A program made the translations under genes and the position numbers. A model generated the notes under the pieces. It was not told where the DNA came from and made no database searches. It saw only the letters and a list, made by a program, of their open reading frames with translations. Shown in pieces: positions 18,796-27,556 of a stretch of 64,000 bases of DNA. Source of the stretch: Diplonema papillatum (lineage: Eukaryota > Euglenozoa > Diplonemea > Diplonemida > Diplonemidae); assembly GCA_030068145.1 (NCBI GenBank), contig JAPJBO010000581.1, forward strand, positions 81,561-145,560. The letters run 5' to 3'. Within the stretch, counting starts at the first letter, position 1, and each line of letters opens with the position of its first letter.

Positions 18796-19814
18796 ACGGA
18801 AATGTCGTCTGCCCACCCTGCCCACCCTCGCACTTCCCTATCACAACCTTCTTGAAGGGGCTCGAGGCACCCGCAAAGTTGAAGCGCGGACGACCGGTGC
18901 TCGTCGAAGCGCCACCGTCAAAACAGGAGATGCGACGCGTCGAAGTTGCGGCGCGAAACCATCTGTCGCTTGCGCTCGCGAGCTCGACGTGGCGGTCCTT
19001 GGAGTCGACGCACCGACGTATGCTCCAGTTCAAGTGGAATTGGGAGTCCCGCTCGGAGCAGGAGATCGACGTCCCAACGGCTGTCGTTTTGTGGCTGACA
19101 AGGAAGATGCTGGGGGAGCCCGGGCGCGCTCCCATAGTGTGCTCGTCAGCGCTGCAGTATCTGCAGGACCTCAAGTCAGCCCAGCGCCGGGTTGGCGCGC
19201 CCATCAGCGACTCGCAGGTGGTGCGCGACTTCGAGAGGTCTCTACGGAGGCAGGGCGCTATGCGCCCGACGCGCCAGGCGGTCCCCGCTACGCACCAGGA
19301 CATCCAGAGGGTGCTCAGGAAGGAGGCGGGCTCACAGGTTGGGCTTGCGATAGCTCTTGCATGGGCGGGGGCCGCGCGGGTGTCGGACGTTACTCGCCTG
19401 ACGGTTGGGGACGTCTCCTGGGAGGACGGTTTCGTCGCTGTGAATTGGTCACAAACGAAGTCGGACCCTTTCCGTCTGGGTGTCACCACTGGTCTGGTGC
19501 TGTCGGAAGACTGGTCGGCCGAGCTTCGGCGGCATGTCGAGGGACGGCCTCCTGGGGAGCTGATCCTGTCCGTGTCATACGCGCAGGTGAAAGCGGCCCT
19601 GAAGCGGGCTCGGCCGGAGTTAACCGGCCACTCGATTCGCCGGGGGGCCCTGTTCCGCCTACTCCAGAAGGGGCTCCACTTGGAGGAGATACGACGAGTG
19701 TCGCGCCACAGCAGTCTGGATGCCTTGGTCCGGTATCTGCCAGCCGGGAAGCTGGCCGTGGCCCGCGAGACGGCGACTTCGTCGGGCCTCCTCGCCGTGA
19801 ACGTCCTCCCGTGA
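18570..19814 (+). CDS. YR retrotransposon ORF2, tyrosine recombinase
   Basis: 414-residue frame that overlaps the gag ORF by 226 bp. The conserved domain starts after about residue 85, so translation may initiate at 18570 or follow a frameshift near the gag stop. The catalytic-domain signatures are in order: GAARVSDVTRL (first Arg), TGHSIRRGA (H-x-x-R), VSRHSSLDALVRYL (the His/Trp position and the nucleophilic Tyr). The N-terminal part is helical, as in core-binding domains (STWRSLESTHRRMLQFKWNW). It would join circular cDNA to the target site without duplication. The frame is intact. It lies between gag and RT, not after RT as in DIRS1 and Ngaro. Confidence 0.9.
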   Translation: MGRCAGGKRHVFRRSEGPRLPEKVDGRCRHVSEEETEARNDNHHHQSEPRGQRPISPQGKRRKDRKQDRREQRKVNGNVVCPPCPPSHFPITTFLKGLEAPAKLKRGRPVLVEAPPSKQEMRRVEVAARNHLSLALASSTWRSLESTHRRMLQFKWNWESRSEQEIDVPTAVVLWLTRKMLGEPGRAPIVCSSALQYLQDLKSAQRRVGAPISDSQVVRDFERSLRRQGAMRPTRQAVPATHQDIQRVLRKEAGSQVGLAIALAWAGAARVSDVTRLTVGDVSWEDGFVAVNWSQTKSDPFRLGVTTGLVLSEDWSAELRRHVEGRPPGELILSVSYAQVKAALKRARPELTGHSIRRGALFRLLQKGLHLEEIRRVSRHSSLDALVRYLPAGKLAVARETATSSGLLAVNVLP

Positions 19815-21571
19815 AAAAGCCGATCCTCCCGCTCGCCCCGGCTTTTCCAAGAGTCCGGCGTCCCAAATACCATCACCTTTCTCCGTACGATCCCACGTCC
19901 CTTGAGACGGGGGGTCCTGACATCGCCTTTCCTTACAGCCAGGCGCTCTGCATCAGGACTACAGGCGGAAGTGTCTCGGTTCCCGCGGCGAAGGCGAGGG
20001 GGAAGCTGGCCCCGATCTCAACTTCTCGTCTTAACTTTGATGCGCTCGTTTGCCTGGACACAGAGGGCGTTCTAGTCGGCGTGCTGGACGTTATACGGTC
20101 TCGTGAGGCTTTTCTAGGGGCCATGCGCGATGGGGCGCGTCCCATCCTGGACGGAGACCCCGGGCTCCCGAGGGGGCTCTCTCGATTCATGCTGCGCCAC
20201 CTTCCGACGTTGGAGTCGTACGGCGTGGTGCGGGCGCGTACAGACGCCTGTGTGGTCTTGCCAGCTTTTACAGTTGAGAAGAAGTCCGGGGGGCTTCGTC
20301 TGGTCGCGGATGGCCGGAAACTCAACGCACTGATGAAGAAGCCCCCGGCCATGCTTCTTCCCGGCATCGACGATGTTGTGAGCAGGTTCCTCGCGTCGAA
20401 GTTTGTAGCGCAGGCGGATGCTGTGAGCTGGTTCTACCAGTTCCCCCTCGAGGAGTCGGTCTCGCGTTTCTTTGGCATGAACCTGTCTGGCCCAAGGGGT
20501 CGATTTACGAAGGTTCAGCTCTCCGTGATGTGCATGGGCTGGAACTGGGCCCCCTGTATAGCCCAGCGGACAGCGCGTGTCCTGTTGCCGGAGTCCGAAG
20601 GTGTGTGCTGGGTCGACAACTTCTTTGTGATTGGCACCTCGTACGAGGAAGCAGAGAGACGCTATCGGCGTTTTCAACACCGCTGCCAGCTGGTCGGCGC
20701 TGCCATGAATACTCATGACAGCATGTACGGACGCCCGCTCAGCCGTTTCGAGGCTCTCGGTCTCGAGTTCGATTTGGGGGTCGAGCCTTCTCGCTACCGA
20801 TCGGCGCCGTCGTGGGTGAAAAAGTTCCTAGGGGGCGAAGCCCTCGCGCCGGTCATGGGCGGGAGTGCGACACCCCGGCAGGTTTTTACTGTGTTCGGCG
20901 GCGTGGTTTGGTTCTTGTTCTCGACCAGGCGACGACTCTGTTTTCTGCGTTCGGCGATGGCTTTTCTGCGCCGGGCGGCATCGCTTTTGGGGGAAGGCAC
21001 GTGGTCGTGGGATGACACGTACGACGTCCCCTCCTCAGCCCTGTATGATCTGCGGTCGGTGCTCGCGGACCTGTCGAGAAACGAATGGGTAACAGAGGTC
21101 GACAGGGACCGGCGTCGTTTACTTGCTTGGTCCGACGCTTCGGACAGCGAGTGGGCAGTGGTTCTCGAGACTCGCCCGGAGCTCGCCTATCAGGGGGTTC
21201 TCTTGGACCCATCGGTCCATATATACCTGAAGGAGCTGCTGGCTGCGACGCAGGCGGTCTGGTTCGCATCTCTAGAGGCTCCGGGGTCTTTTCTCGTCCT
21301 GAAGGTTGATAACCAGGCAGCTGTATTCGCTCTGAAGAAGGGGCACAGCAAGAATTTTTGGGCAAACGAAGTCCTGTGCCTGTTTTTCAAGATCGTGGAA
21401 TCTGCGGGCCTCATCATTGACGTTGTCTGGGTGCCCACAGACGTGCAGCGCGCGGACAAGTACACGCGAGGGTGTAAGGCTTTTCCCGGTTCCGGACTCC
21501 TCCTGAGAGATCGGATTGGGGGGTTCCACGCCTCACCGGCCTTCGTCTCTTGGTTCCTGGGCACGTGCTGA
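19814..21571 (+). CDS. YR retrotransposon ORF3, reverse transcriptase-RNase H
   Basis: The frame is formally open from 18650, but the conserved part begins after the YR stop, with first ATGs well inside; a frameshift or reinitiation is likely. RT motifs include FTVEKKSGGLRLVADGRKLN, QADAVSWFYQFPLEE (motif A Asp), VQLSVMCMGWNWAP (motif B) and CWVDNFFVIG (motif C). Motif C has Asp-Asn where YxDD is usual (codons 20615-20620). The RNase H-like domain shows LAWSDASDSEW, KELLAATQA, LKVDNQAAV and VPTDVQRADK, supplying D-E-D-D. The frame is intact to the TGA at 21571, and B1 follows at 21648. Confidence 0.9.
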   Translation, partial: KKPILPLAPAFPRVRRPKYHHLSPYDPTSLETGGPDIAFPYSQALCIRTTGGSVSVPAAKARGKLAPISTSRLNFDALVCLDTEGVLVGVLDVIRSREAFLGAMRDGARPILDGDPGLPRGLSRFMLRHLPTLESYGVVRARTDACVVLPAFTVEKKSGGLRLVADGRKLNALMKKPPAMLLPGIDDVVSRFLASKFVAQADAVSWFYQFPLEESVSRFFGMNLSGPRGRFTKVQLSVMCMGWNWAPCIAQRTARVLLPESEGVCWVDNFFVIGTSYEEAERRYRRFQHRCQLVGAAMNTHDSMYGRPLSRFEALGLEFDLGVEPSRYRSAPSWVKKFLGGEALAPVMGGSATPRQVFTVFGGVVWFLFSTRRRLCFLRSAMAFLRRAASLLGEGTWSWDDTYDVPSSALYDLRSVLADLSRNEWVTEVDRDRRRLLAWSDASDSEWAVVLETRPELAYQGVLLDPSVHIYLKELLAATQAVWFASLEAPGSFLVLKVDNQAAVFALKKGHSKNFWANEVLCLFFKIVESAGLIIDVVWVPTDVQRADKYTRGCKAFPGSGLLLRDRIGGFHASPAFVSWFLGTC

Positions 21572-21647
21572 AGTGCTTGTTTGTGGAAAAATTCAACAAA
21601 CGCGGGTGCGTCTGTTTGTTTTGCCGCTGCGCGGACCTGTCGGGAAA

Positions 21648-21939
21648 TGCGTTCAACGAAAACAACTCTCTCTTCACATCATCATCATCATCATTAGTTT
21701 TGTATCAGCCGCGGTTGTGCGAGTGACGAGCTCTTATTTTTACCAAACATGAAATGTTGGAGGAAATGAGAAGCTCGTCGCCGCAAACCGTGGCGTTTTC
21801 ACTTGCGTCCTGAATCCAGCTTTACGTAAAAAACGATCAGGCACTGCGTTCAACGAAAACAACTCTCTCTTCACATCATCATCATCATCATTAGTTTTGT
21901 ATCAGCCGCGGTTGTGCGAGTGACGAGCTCTTATTTTTT
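21648..21939 (+). repeat. Split direct repeats B1-A2-B2 of the YR retrotransposon
   Basis: B1 (21648-21741) and B2 (21846-21939) are identical over TGCGTTCAACGAAAACAACT through GACGAGCTCTTATTTTT, including a (CAT/ATC)n run. A2 (21739-21859) lies between and repeats A1. Overlap of a few bases at the junctions is normal for such elements. Confidence 0.9.
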
Positions 21940-23177
21940 TTTTCGTTGCTCGGACCAGGGTATTAGTTTGAAGGCTTCCGGGATTTGCAGATTTAGACCG
22001 TTACTATGGGGTGGTTTTGGGCGGTGTTTCAGTGCCGTTTTCGCCGATGTACGGCGTCTTGGGGCAGAGCCGACACATCTCCACAACTTCGTTCGGCAAA
22101 AGAGGGGTCTTCATGGGTCCTTCATGGGTCAATTATGGTCACCCCGTCAGTAATTTCTGCGGGCGTTTTTTCAACGTCCACCAGCCTGGATCAAGCTTTT
22201 CGGGGTTTTCCGAATGCTTCTGGGTTCCCTGTGGGGGGACGCGCTCCAAAAACAGTCAAAATCGTAAACAGACAGTCTCGTCAGGCAGCTGAAGGGGGGC
22301 GACCTGGGGACCTATTTTCCTATGATTCTTATGATGATAGGTCCACGGTTTTGGTGTGCACCGCCGTGCTTACAACAACATTTTTAGCGTTATTTTTAGC
22401 AACATCGCGCCGAAGGCGCGGCGGAAAATTTGGGCAAAAATAACTCCGCCCCCCCTTTATCATGTGTGGGCAACTCTTAGCTCGTGTGTGATACTCAACT
22501 GTCAAACAGGACCTTGGCCCGGTAAGCACAGTGGCTGCCGACCCGCAGCTGAACGCAATTGAACGGCAGCGGCTGGGTCTCAGCAGCGGAGGCTCAGCAG
22601 CAGGGGGGGAGGGAAGGGGGGGGGTTGCAAGAACGTGCTTGGAATGGGTATCATGCAGGGTCAAAACCTTGTGTCTTTTTAAAACGCTCCCGCGGTATAG
22701 ATATGTGCTCAACACCGCACTGGTCCCGTCTGCGCCGTGTTTCGGTCCTTTAAGCCACGGACACATAAGGCGGACCATCATCAGCGTGGAACCTGAGTGT
22801 CTGCAGACAGGACTGCGGTGTGAGTCTGGTTTGTCAGGCGGCTGTTCGGAGGGGGGGGGGACGCGTGCGCGTCGCCAACCCCCCCAGTTCGGGAAAAGGG
22901 GTCATGCCCAATATAGGAAGGGGGGTCCTCCCCTCCTGGAAGCTCTTGAGCTCCAGGAGGACGGAAGGATCACTACCTCTCTTCCAGCACCTTCAGCACA
23001 CTGCTGAACACCACACCCCCCACCTATATTTACTTTGAACACCGTTTTTTGAACTTTTTTTTTTTTTTCCCGGCCAAGTCCGGTTTGCAGACTTAGACCG
23101 TCGGTCTAAATCTGCAACAGAAACTAATCCCCTGGCTCGGACTTGGTCCGAGCACCAGACCCATATATAAGCCACTG

Positions 23178-23256
23178 ACTATCTTTTTTTCCGGGATTTC
23201 TCAAAAATTTCCGCGCGCGCGAACGCGGAACAAATAAAAAAAAAAAAATAGTCCAC
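23178..23256. repeat. Foldback sequence inside the NEK intron
   Basis: GACTATCTTTTTTTCCG and its inverse CGGAACAAAT...ATAGTC enclose TTTCCGCGCGCGCG. It resembles 12083-12156 in reverse orientation. The kinase reading frame runs formally into it, but only beyond the splice donor at 23290. Confidence 0.5.
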
Positions 23257-23290
23257 CCTAAAAAGTCAGCTTCAGAAACGAAGGACATAC

Positions 23291-24146
23291 CTAGGAGGAC
23301 GGGGTCGGTTCGTTGCGATCCTTTTGTTGCAATCTGGATGGCTTGCCGACGAATCAGTGGCATCTGAAGAACGTTGTCAGCAAGGGGTCGCTTCGAAGCC
23401 GACTTGTGGAGCATTTGCGAGACGAGGCTTGTGAATGACTTGCGATATCGAGTGCCAGTCAGCGGGGGATAGTTTGCATTGAGAATTTTAACTATGAGAG
23501 AACCGATGTCACGCGATGCGAAAGGGTGTGTCAGCGCTGCCATTTCATACATAATGCAGCCGACTGCCCAGACGTCAGATGTATATGAATAGCGCTCGCC
23601 ATTGCATACTTCCGGTGACATGTACATCGGGGTGCCGATAGCAGTATGAGCAAGGTCTTGCGATCTTTCCAGGACTCGTGCTATCCCTAAGTCGCCAACT
23701 GCTATAGAATCGGCACCAGCAACAACGAATATGTTCTGCGATTTCAGATCTCGATGCAAAACACGGCGAGCGTGCATATGTTGCAACCCTAGCAGCACTT
23801 GCGTAATCACTGACAAGATGTAGGACTCATCAAAGCTCGACGAGACGGGCGTTTCTGCCTTTTTTCTAATAATTTCGGCCAGATCGCCCCCCTGGTAATA
23901 CTTCATCACTATGCAGATGTCCTCATCATTGTGAAGAAACCCTTCCCTATACTCGGTTAAGAAAGGGTGAACCAGTCGTTGCATGAGCTGAACCTCCAGC
24001 TTCGTTTGCTTCCGTTCTTTTTCGCTCAAATCAAGAACGGGGATTCGCTTCAGAACAAGCTCTTCTTTGCTCTCGCGTTCGCGAACAAGGAATACAGCCC
24101 CATAACTTCCCTGTCCAATTTTCTTTACTATTTGGTATTTCTCCAT
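23291..24146 (-). CDS. NIMA-related (NEK) Ser/Thr kinase, catalytic-domain exon
   Basis: The exon starts at ATG 24146 (MEKYQIVKKIG) and ends at a canonical donor (CTAG|GTATGT, exon end 23291), phase 1. It encodes a complete kinase domain of about 270 residues: glycine loop GQGSYGAVF, VAIK-type lysine in LVLKRIP, HRDLKSQNIF catalytic loop, DLG (VGDLGIARV) in place of DFG as in several NEKs, GTPMYMSPE activation segment, DVWAVGC. The order and the EVQLMQRLVHPF and KILNANYPPL stretches are NEK-like. NEKs act in mitosis, centrosome and cilium control. Sequence past the donor (LFVPRSRARK) is intron with a foldback. Downstream exons are not nearby; the coiled-coil exons at 3.6-5.1 kb are candidates. 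Confidence 0.85.
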
Positions 24147-25649
24147 TCCACACAACCCACCACCTCCAAACCTGCCACCTGTGTAAAGAGCGTGGGTGAA
24201 GGGTATGGAGTAAATTAGTGTCAGAGGTAATATCAGGGCCGTTCACGTGATGAAGCTGTTGAGCACTGGGAACTTTTAACACATGGATCAGCATGCACAG
24301 CAAGCCGTTGAGCAGCGGCTGCCGGATTATCCCTTGACAGCTTTGTAGCATTCTTTGAGATTTGAAGGCCCACAGATACCCCGAACGACTACCTGGACTA
24401 CTGAACATCGGATTGTCGGTATCGATTTCCATCAGATCCGACGCCCGAATTACCCATCGCAGATGAGCGGTCCAAGTAAGCTCATCCTCCCTGCAGGGAA
24501 CTTAGCAGAAAGAGTAAAGCCACCCCAATGTTGGCACCCTACCTGTTTTTTTGTTTTTTTTTTTTTGTTTTTTTGCTGTTTTTTTGCTGTTTTTTTGCTC
24601 TGGAGATTTGTGTTTGTTTGCCTGGCGATCTGCTGGTGCACTCCTGCTGGCTCGGGTCTTCCACGTGCAGGACAGTGGTCTGGTGAGGTGGCATTCGAGT
24701 GTATGTGTGTTTTTTCAGAAGCTTGTGACAAGACAATTAGTGCACAAGGCGGGACACGTCTCTTGTCAAGTCATCAATGCCTCCAAAACATGCTGGAGGG
24801 AGAGCTGAGTGCTGGTCGAAGGCACACTTCGAGAGGATAGGTACTGCGTTGGAGCTGAAGTGGAAATGCAGCGTATGACAAGACAATTAGTGCACAAGGC
24901 GGGACACGTCTCAAGGAACATCTAAGGGCTTGTGATCCATAGGATGCATGTTACATTCACGCAAGTACTTTTTGCACTTATGAGCACTGTCCTGTAGGTA
25001 AAGCAAAGCGCAAAAAGTCATAACAAGATGCCAAGGAAAACTTGCTGGGCCCAGGTACATCAGAAATGCTGAATGCGTGCAGAGGGAGCCGGCTGAAGCT
25101 CAAATTAGCACGGAGTGGTTAGAGAAACAACACAGAGAAACGACGCCTAACTTTCCTGAGCATTTTCAATGATTTGGTACGAGTAGAATGCTGTGGCACC
25201 CTAAAACCAACAGCAGCAAAGGAAATCTACAAAACGGTAACAAAATGTAGCGAGACTTTTGGCCGCCAGGCTGCAAACCTGAAGAACTGCTACTGTTACA
25301 TGGTGCTTGTATTTTATTGTATTTTATTGTATTTTATTGTATTTTATTGTATTTTATTTTATTTTATTTTATTCAGGCTGAGTCAGTGTATTTTATCTTC
25401 CTTGCGGGGGAGGGAAGGGAAGGGTGCTCGGCGCGGGAAGTCACTTCCCAGCGAGAGAGTCACTTCCCAACGAGAATTACACCTGTTTGTGTCGATTGCG
25501 AAGCCAACGAAGGCTTTGGCCGGATTTAGCTGACATAAACCTCCAGTTAAATAGTGGTTAAATAGTGGCCAAATAGTACGAGTCACCCAGAAAGTTTGGG
25601 GGGGGTGTACTTCTAGCTTTTTCAGGAAATATCTGATGATTTTCACCTA
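24147..25649. other. Upstream region of the NEK gene with low-complexity tracts
   Basis: No supportable gene. It contains a T-rich tract (24543-24600), a 37-bp direct repeat (TGACAAGACAATTAGTGCAC...) at 24726-24762 and 24876-24912, exactly 150 bp apart, and a (TTTTATTGTA)n/(TTTTA)n microsatellite at 25306-25375. The promoter of the leftward NEK gene would lie in its left part, but no motif stands out. Confidence 0.5.
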
Positions 25650-25899
25650 CCGTCCCGCTCTTAATTTATGAATTTCTAATTTATGAATACGGCCAAAAAT
25701 AAATAATTATTCATAAATTAGAAATTCACTAAACAGGACCCCACAAATTAAAATCATGGCTTCCGTCCCTGAGCTCTTCAGGGCTGTTGACGAAAGGGCG
25801 CTTGACGACAGCGTTGTCGAACTTGGGAGTAAGCCGGCTACCGAACGAACGGTCCTTTCGGCGGATGAAATTCGGAAGCTGACCTGGAGAAAACGGTGG
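25650..25899 (+). mobile_element. pogo-like transposon, copy C (truncated)
   Basis: It starts CCGTCCCGCTCTTAATTTA after TA and continues with the same N-terminal coding segment (MASVPELFRAVDE) and the same deletion junction as copy B (GAAGCTGACCTGGAGAAAAC). It stops at ACGGTGG (25899), where the palindrome array begins. The rest of the element is not found beyond that array. Confidence 0.85.
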
Positions 25900-26056
25900 A
25901 GCACGAGCTAGTTATATAAATAGCTCGTGCTAGTTATATAACTAGCTTGTGCTAGTTATATAACTAGCTCTGCTAGTTATATAACTAGCTCTGCTAGTTA
26001 TATAACTAGCTCTGCTAGTTATATAACTAGCTCTGCTAGTTATATAACTAGCTCCT
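25900..26056. repeat. Left array of 21-bp palindromes (element P1)
   Basis: Seven or eight units of TAGCTC(T/GTG)CTAGTTATATAAC. Each contains the perfect palindrome GCTAGTTATATAACTAGC. The outer units carry CTCGTGC or CTTGTGC spacers and the inner units CTCTGC. The right array repeats this order in mirror image. Confidence 0.9.
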
Positions 26057-26259
26057 AGGGTATTTTACGGGTGAAATGCATTGAAATACACCATCACTAA
26101 ACAGCTACCACAGCTCGAAAGACACAAAATAACAAGAAAACAGCAGCCTCGCAGGGAATGTGCCAGCAGGACCAAGAAGGGAAGTGTGTTGTTACAAACT
26201 GAGGCCGTGGAAAATCAGAATGTTCCACACGATACTTCGTCTGATGCACTCCTATGAAT

Positions 26260-26390
26260 GTGTGGACGCAGAAACTCTGCGGGCACATGGGAACTAACTG
26301 CCGAGAACCGGGCGCGACTGGGACTATCACTCAACGCATGCGCAGAGCGGATACGGATCGTGAAGGAAGAAACTGGGTTGCTATGCGCCG
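26260..26390 (+). pseudogene. Decayed duplicate of the ORF2 5' end inside element P1
   Basis: GTGGACGCAGAAACT through GAAGGAAGAAACTGGG is a close but frameshifted copy of 27878-28000, the start of the zinc-finger ORF (MDAETVRAIGKII). It lies upstream of ORF1. A GGTATTTTACGG-containing segment is likewise repeated at about 26061 and 26451. The left end of P1 thus carries a second, dead 5' end, perhaps from nested insertion or tandem recombination. Confidence 0.7.
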
Positions 26391-26524
26391 AGGCTGCCGC
26401 ATCGTGGCTCCTATTATGCAAATTCTCTCACTTGTAACTTGCTCCTCATGGTATTTTACGGAGAAATGCACTGAAATACTGCCCACTGAACGGCGACCAC
26501 AGCTGATATACACGAATAATCAAA

Positions 26525-27556
26525 ATGAGCAAGCGCGCACGTGAGACAAAGGCGAAGACACCCGAGAAGAAGAAGCAGAAGTCCGGCGACTTGGAGCCGG
26601 ACGCGAATGCCAAGACGGACGCGAACATCGTGGAAGACTTCGTGGAGTTGTTTTTGATGGTAAAGGAGGGAGAGGAGGTCCAACACGTGCCTTTGAAGGC
26701 ACTGGTGGGACAGCTTTTTGGTCTCTCGTTGTCAACGAAGAATGGCATCCTCGGCAAGGCTATTGCCGCAAAGTTTCCTGCGCTCAAGGCGCTGAAAAAC
26801 CAGACCCAAACAATTGGCTCAAAACTCTATTCGCTGCGGGTGAAAATGAACACCGACTTGGTGTTCCGCGGTGTCGGGCTCCGCAAAAAGCTGACGGCCA
26901 CGGCGAAGGACTCGGAGGCGTACCACCGATTGAAGGCGGCTACGGTAGGCGATGTCAACCTGGAAACGGTTGACTTGCCGTCCTTATACAAGTGCAAGAC
27001 GGCATCGGGGGCTATTACTCCCGCTGCTGCTGTCACAGGGACTCGCAGAAACAAGTGGCCGGACATCACTGTCCTGGGGAGGAAACAGGTGCGCGAAGAG
27101 GGTGTGGACGTCACCTACTTCTGCATCGTTATCGAAAGTGGGTGCAGTGTCGTGTCGACTGTGCACCCACCGACGCTGACAGGCAACCGGCTGGATTTCA
27201 CGTTTCTTCGTGAACGTCCGTCGGAGCACTGTGAGGCTGGTTTGTACACCGGAAGCTACACCCTCCCTCCAGACGTCATGATCGACAGTGTCCGGCCCCT
27301 GCAGGTCCGGGGGGCTAGCGGGGGATTTGCAACCTTTGTGAACTTTCCCCTGTCGAGGAAGAAACATAGCGTGAGCCTGCAGCCCGGTGACTGGCGCAGC
27401 AATCCAGATGTCGTGGGGCTTTTCTCCGACTCGGGGGACGACGCTGATGGCATCGAGGATGAGGACGACGACGACAAAGACTCTCAAATCAAAGCCGACG
27501 TGGAGGATGATCCTGATGCCAGCGACAATGAGAGCGTGACGTTTGTTCCCAACTGA
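26525..27556 (+). CDS. Element P1 ORF1, unknown protein with acidic C-terminus
   Basis: 343 residues from ATG (MSKRARETKAKTPEKKKQKS). A basic N-terminal nuclear-localisation-like stretch is followed by a helical part (VEDFVELFLMVKEGEEVQHV), a central region predicted to be beta-rich (VDVTYFCIVIESGCSVVSTV, TGNRLDFTFLRE, FATFVNFPLSRKKHSVSL), and a strongly acidic tail (DSGDDADGIEDEDDDDKD). I recognise no domain. It is co-oriented with and 321 bp upstream of the zinc-finger ORF, within the same palindrome-bounded unit, so it probably serves that element. An intact frame suggests recent activity. It could alternatively be cargo. Confidence 0.65.
   Translation: MSKRARETKAKTPEKKKQKSGDLEPDANAKTDANIVEDFVELFLMVKEGEEVQHVPLKALVGQLFGLSLSTKNGILGKAIAAKFPALKALKNQTQTIGSKLYSLRVKMNTDLVFRGVGLRKKLTATAKDSEAYHRLKAATVGDVNLETVDLPSLYKCKTASGAITPAAAVTGTRRNKWPDITVLGRKQVREEGVDVTYFCIVIESGCSVVSTVHPPTLTGNRLDFTFLRERPSEHCEAGLYTGSYTLPPDVMIDSVRPLQVRGASGGFATFVNFPLSRKKHSVSLQPGDWRSNPDVVGLFSDSGDDADGIEDEDDDDKDSQIKADVEDDPDASDNESVTFVPN

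Larger units (their letters stand above)
17401..21940 (+). mobile_element. Tyrosine-recombinase (DIRS-order) retrotransposon with split direct repeats
   Basis: A 4.5-kb element carries three plus-strand ORFs in different frames (gag-like, tyrosine recombinase, RT-RNase H). It has split direct repeats: A1 at 17401-17521, then the ORFs, then B1 at 21648-21741, A2 at 21739-21859 and B2 at 21846-21939. A1 equals A2 and B1 equals B2. This A1...B1A2B2 plan is the hallmark of Ngaro, PAT and VIPER types, which integrate via a circular intermediate without target duplication. Flanks agree with the uninterrupted paralogue at 15041-15060, showing insertion into a T-run with no duplication. ORF order gag-YR-RT is unusual and recalls kinetoplastid VIPER elements. 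Confidence 0.9.
17073..23080 (+). repeat. Duplicated unit, copy 2 (interrupted by the YR retrotransposon)
   Basis: The left part (17073-17402) and right part (about 21941-23080) together match copy 1. The join in copy 1 (GTGCTTTTTTTATTTTCGTT at 15041-15060) gives the pre-insertion sequence of the retrotransposon. A truncated MITE end (ATGCAGGGTC...) sits at 22653-22693 inside the part missing from copy 1. Confidence 0.85.

Noticed and set aside
18527..19876. 449-residue minus-strand ORF
   Set aside because: Antisense to the tyrosine recombinase ORF, whose catalytic motifs are clear; low-complexity Ser/Arg composition.
23124..23290. C-terminal extension of the NEK ORF (LFVPRSRARKFLRN...)
   Set aside because: Lies beyond a canonical GTATGT donor and inside a foldback repeat, so it is treated as intron.
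25900..26056. CRISPR-like array of palindromes
   Set aside because: Eukaryotic context, no spacers of regular length, perfect dyads in tandem and a mirror-image partner array at 30 kb; better explained as transposon ends.
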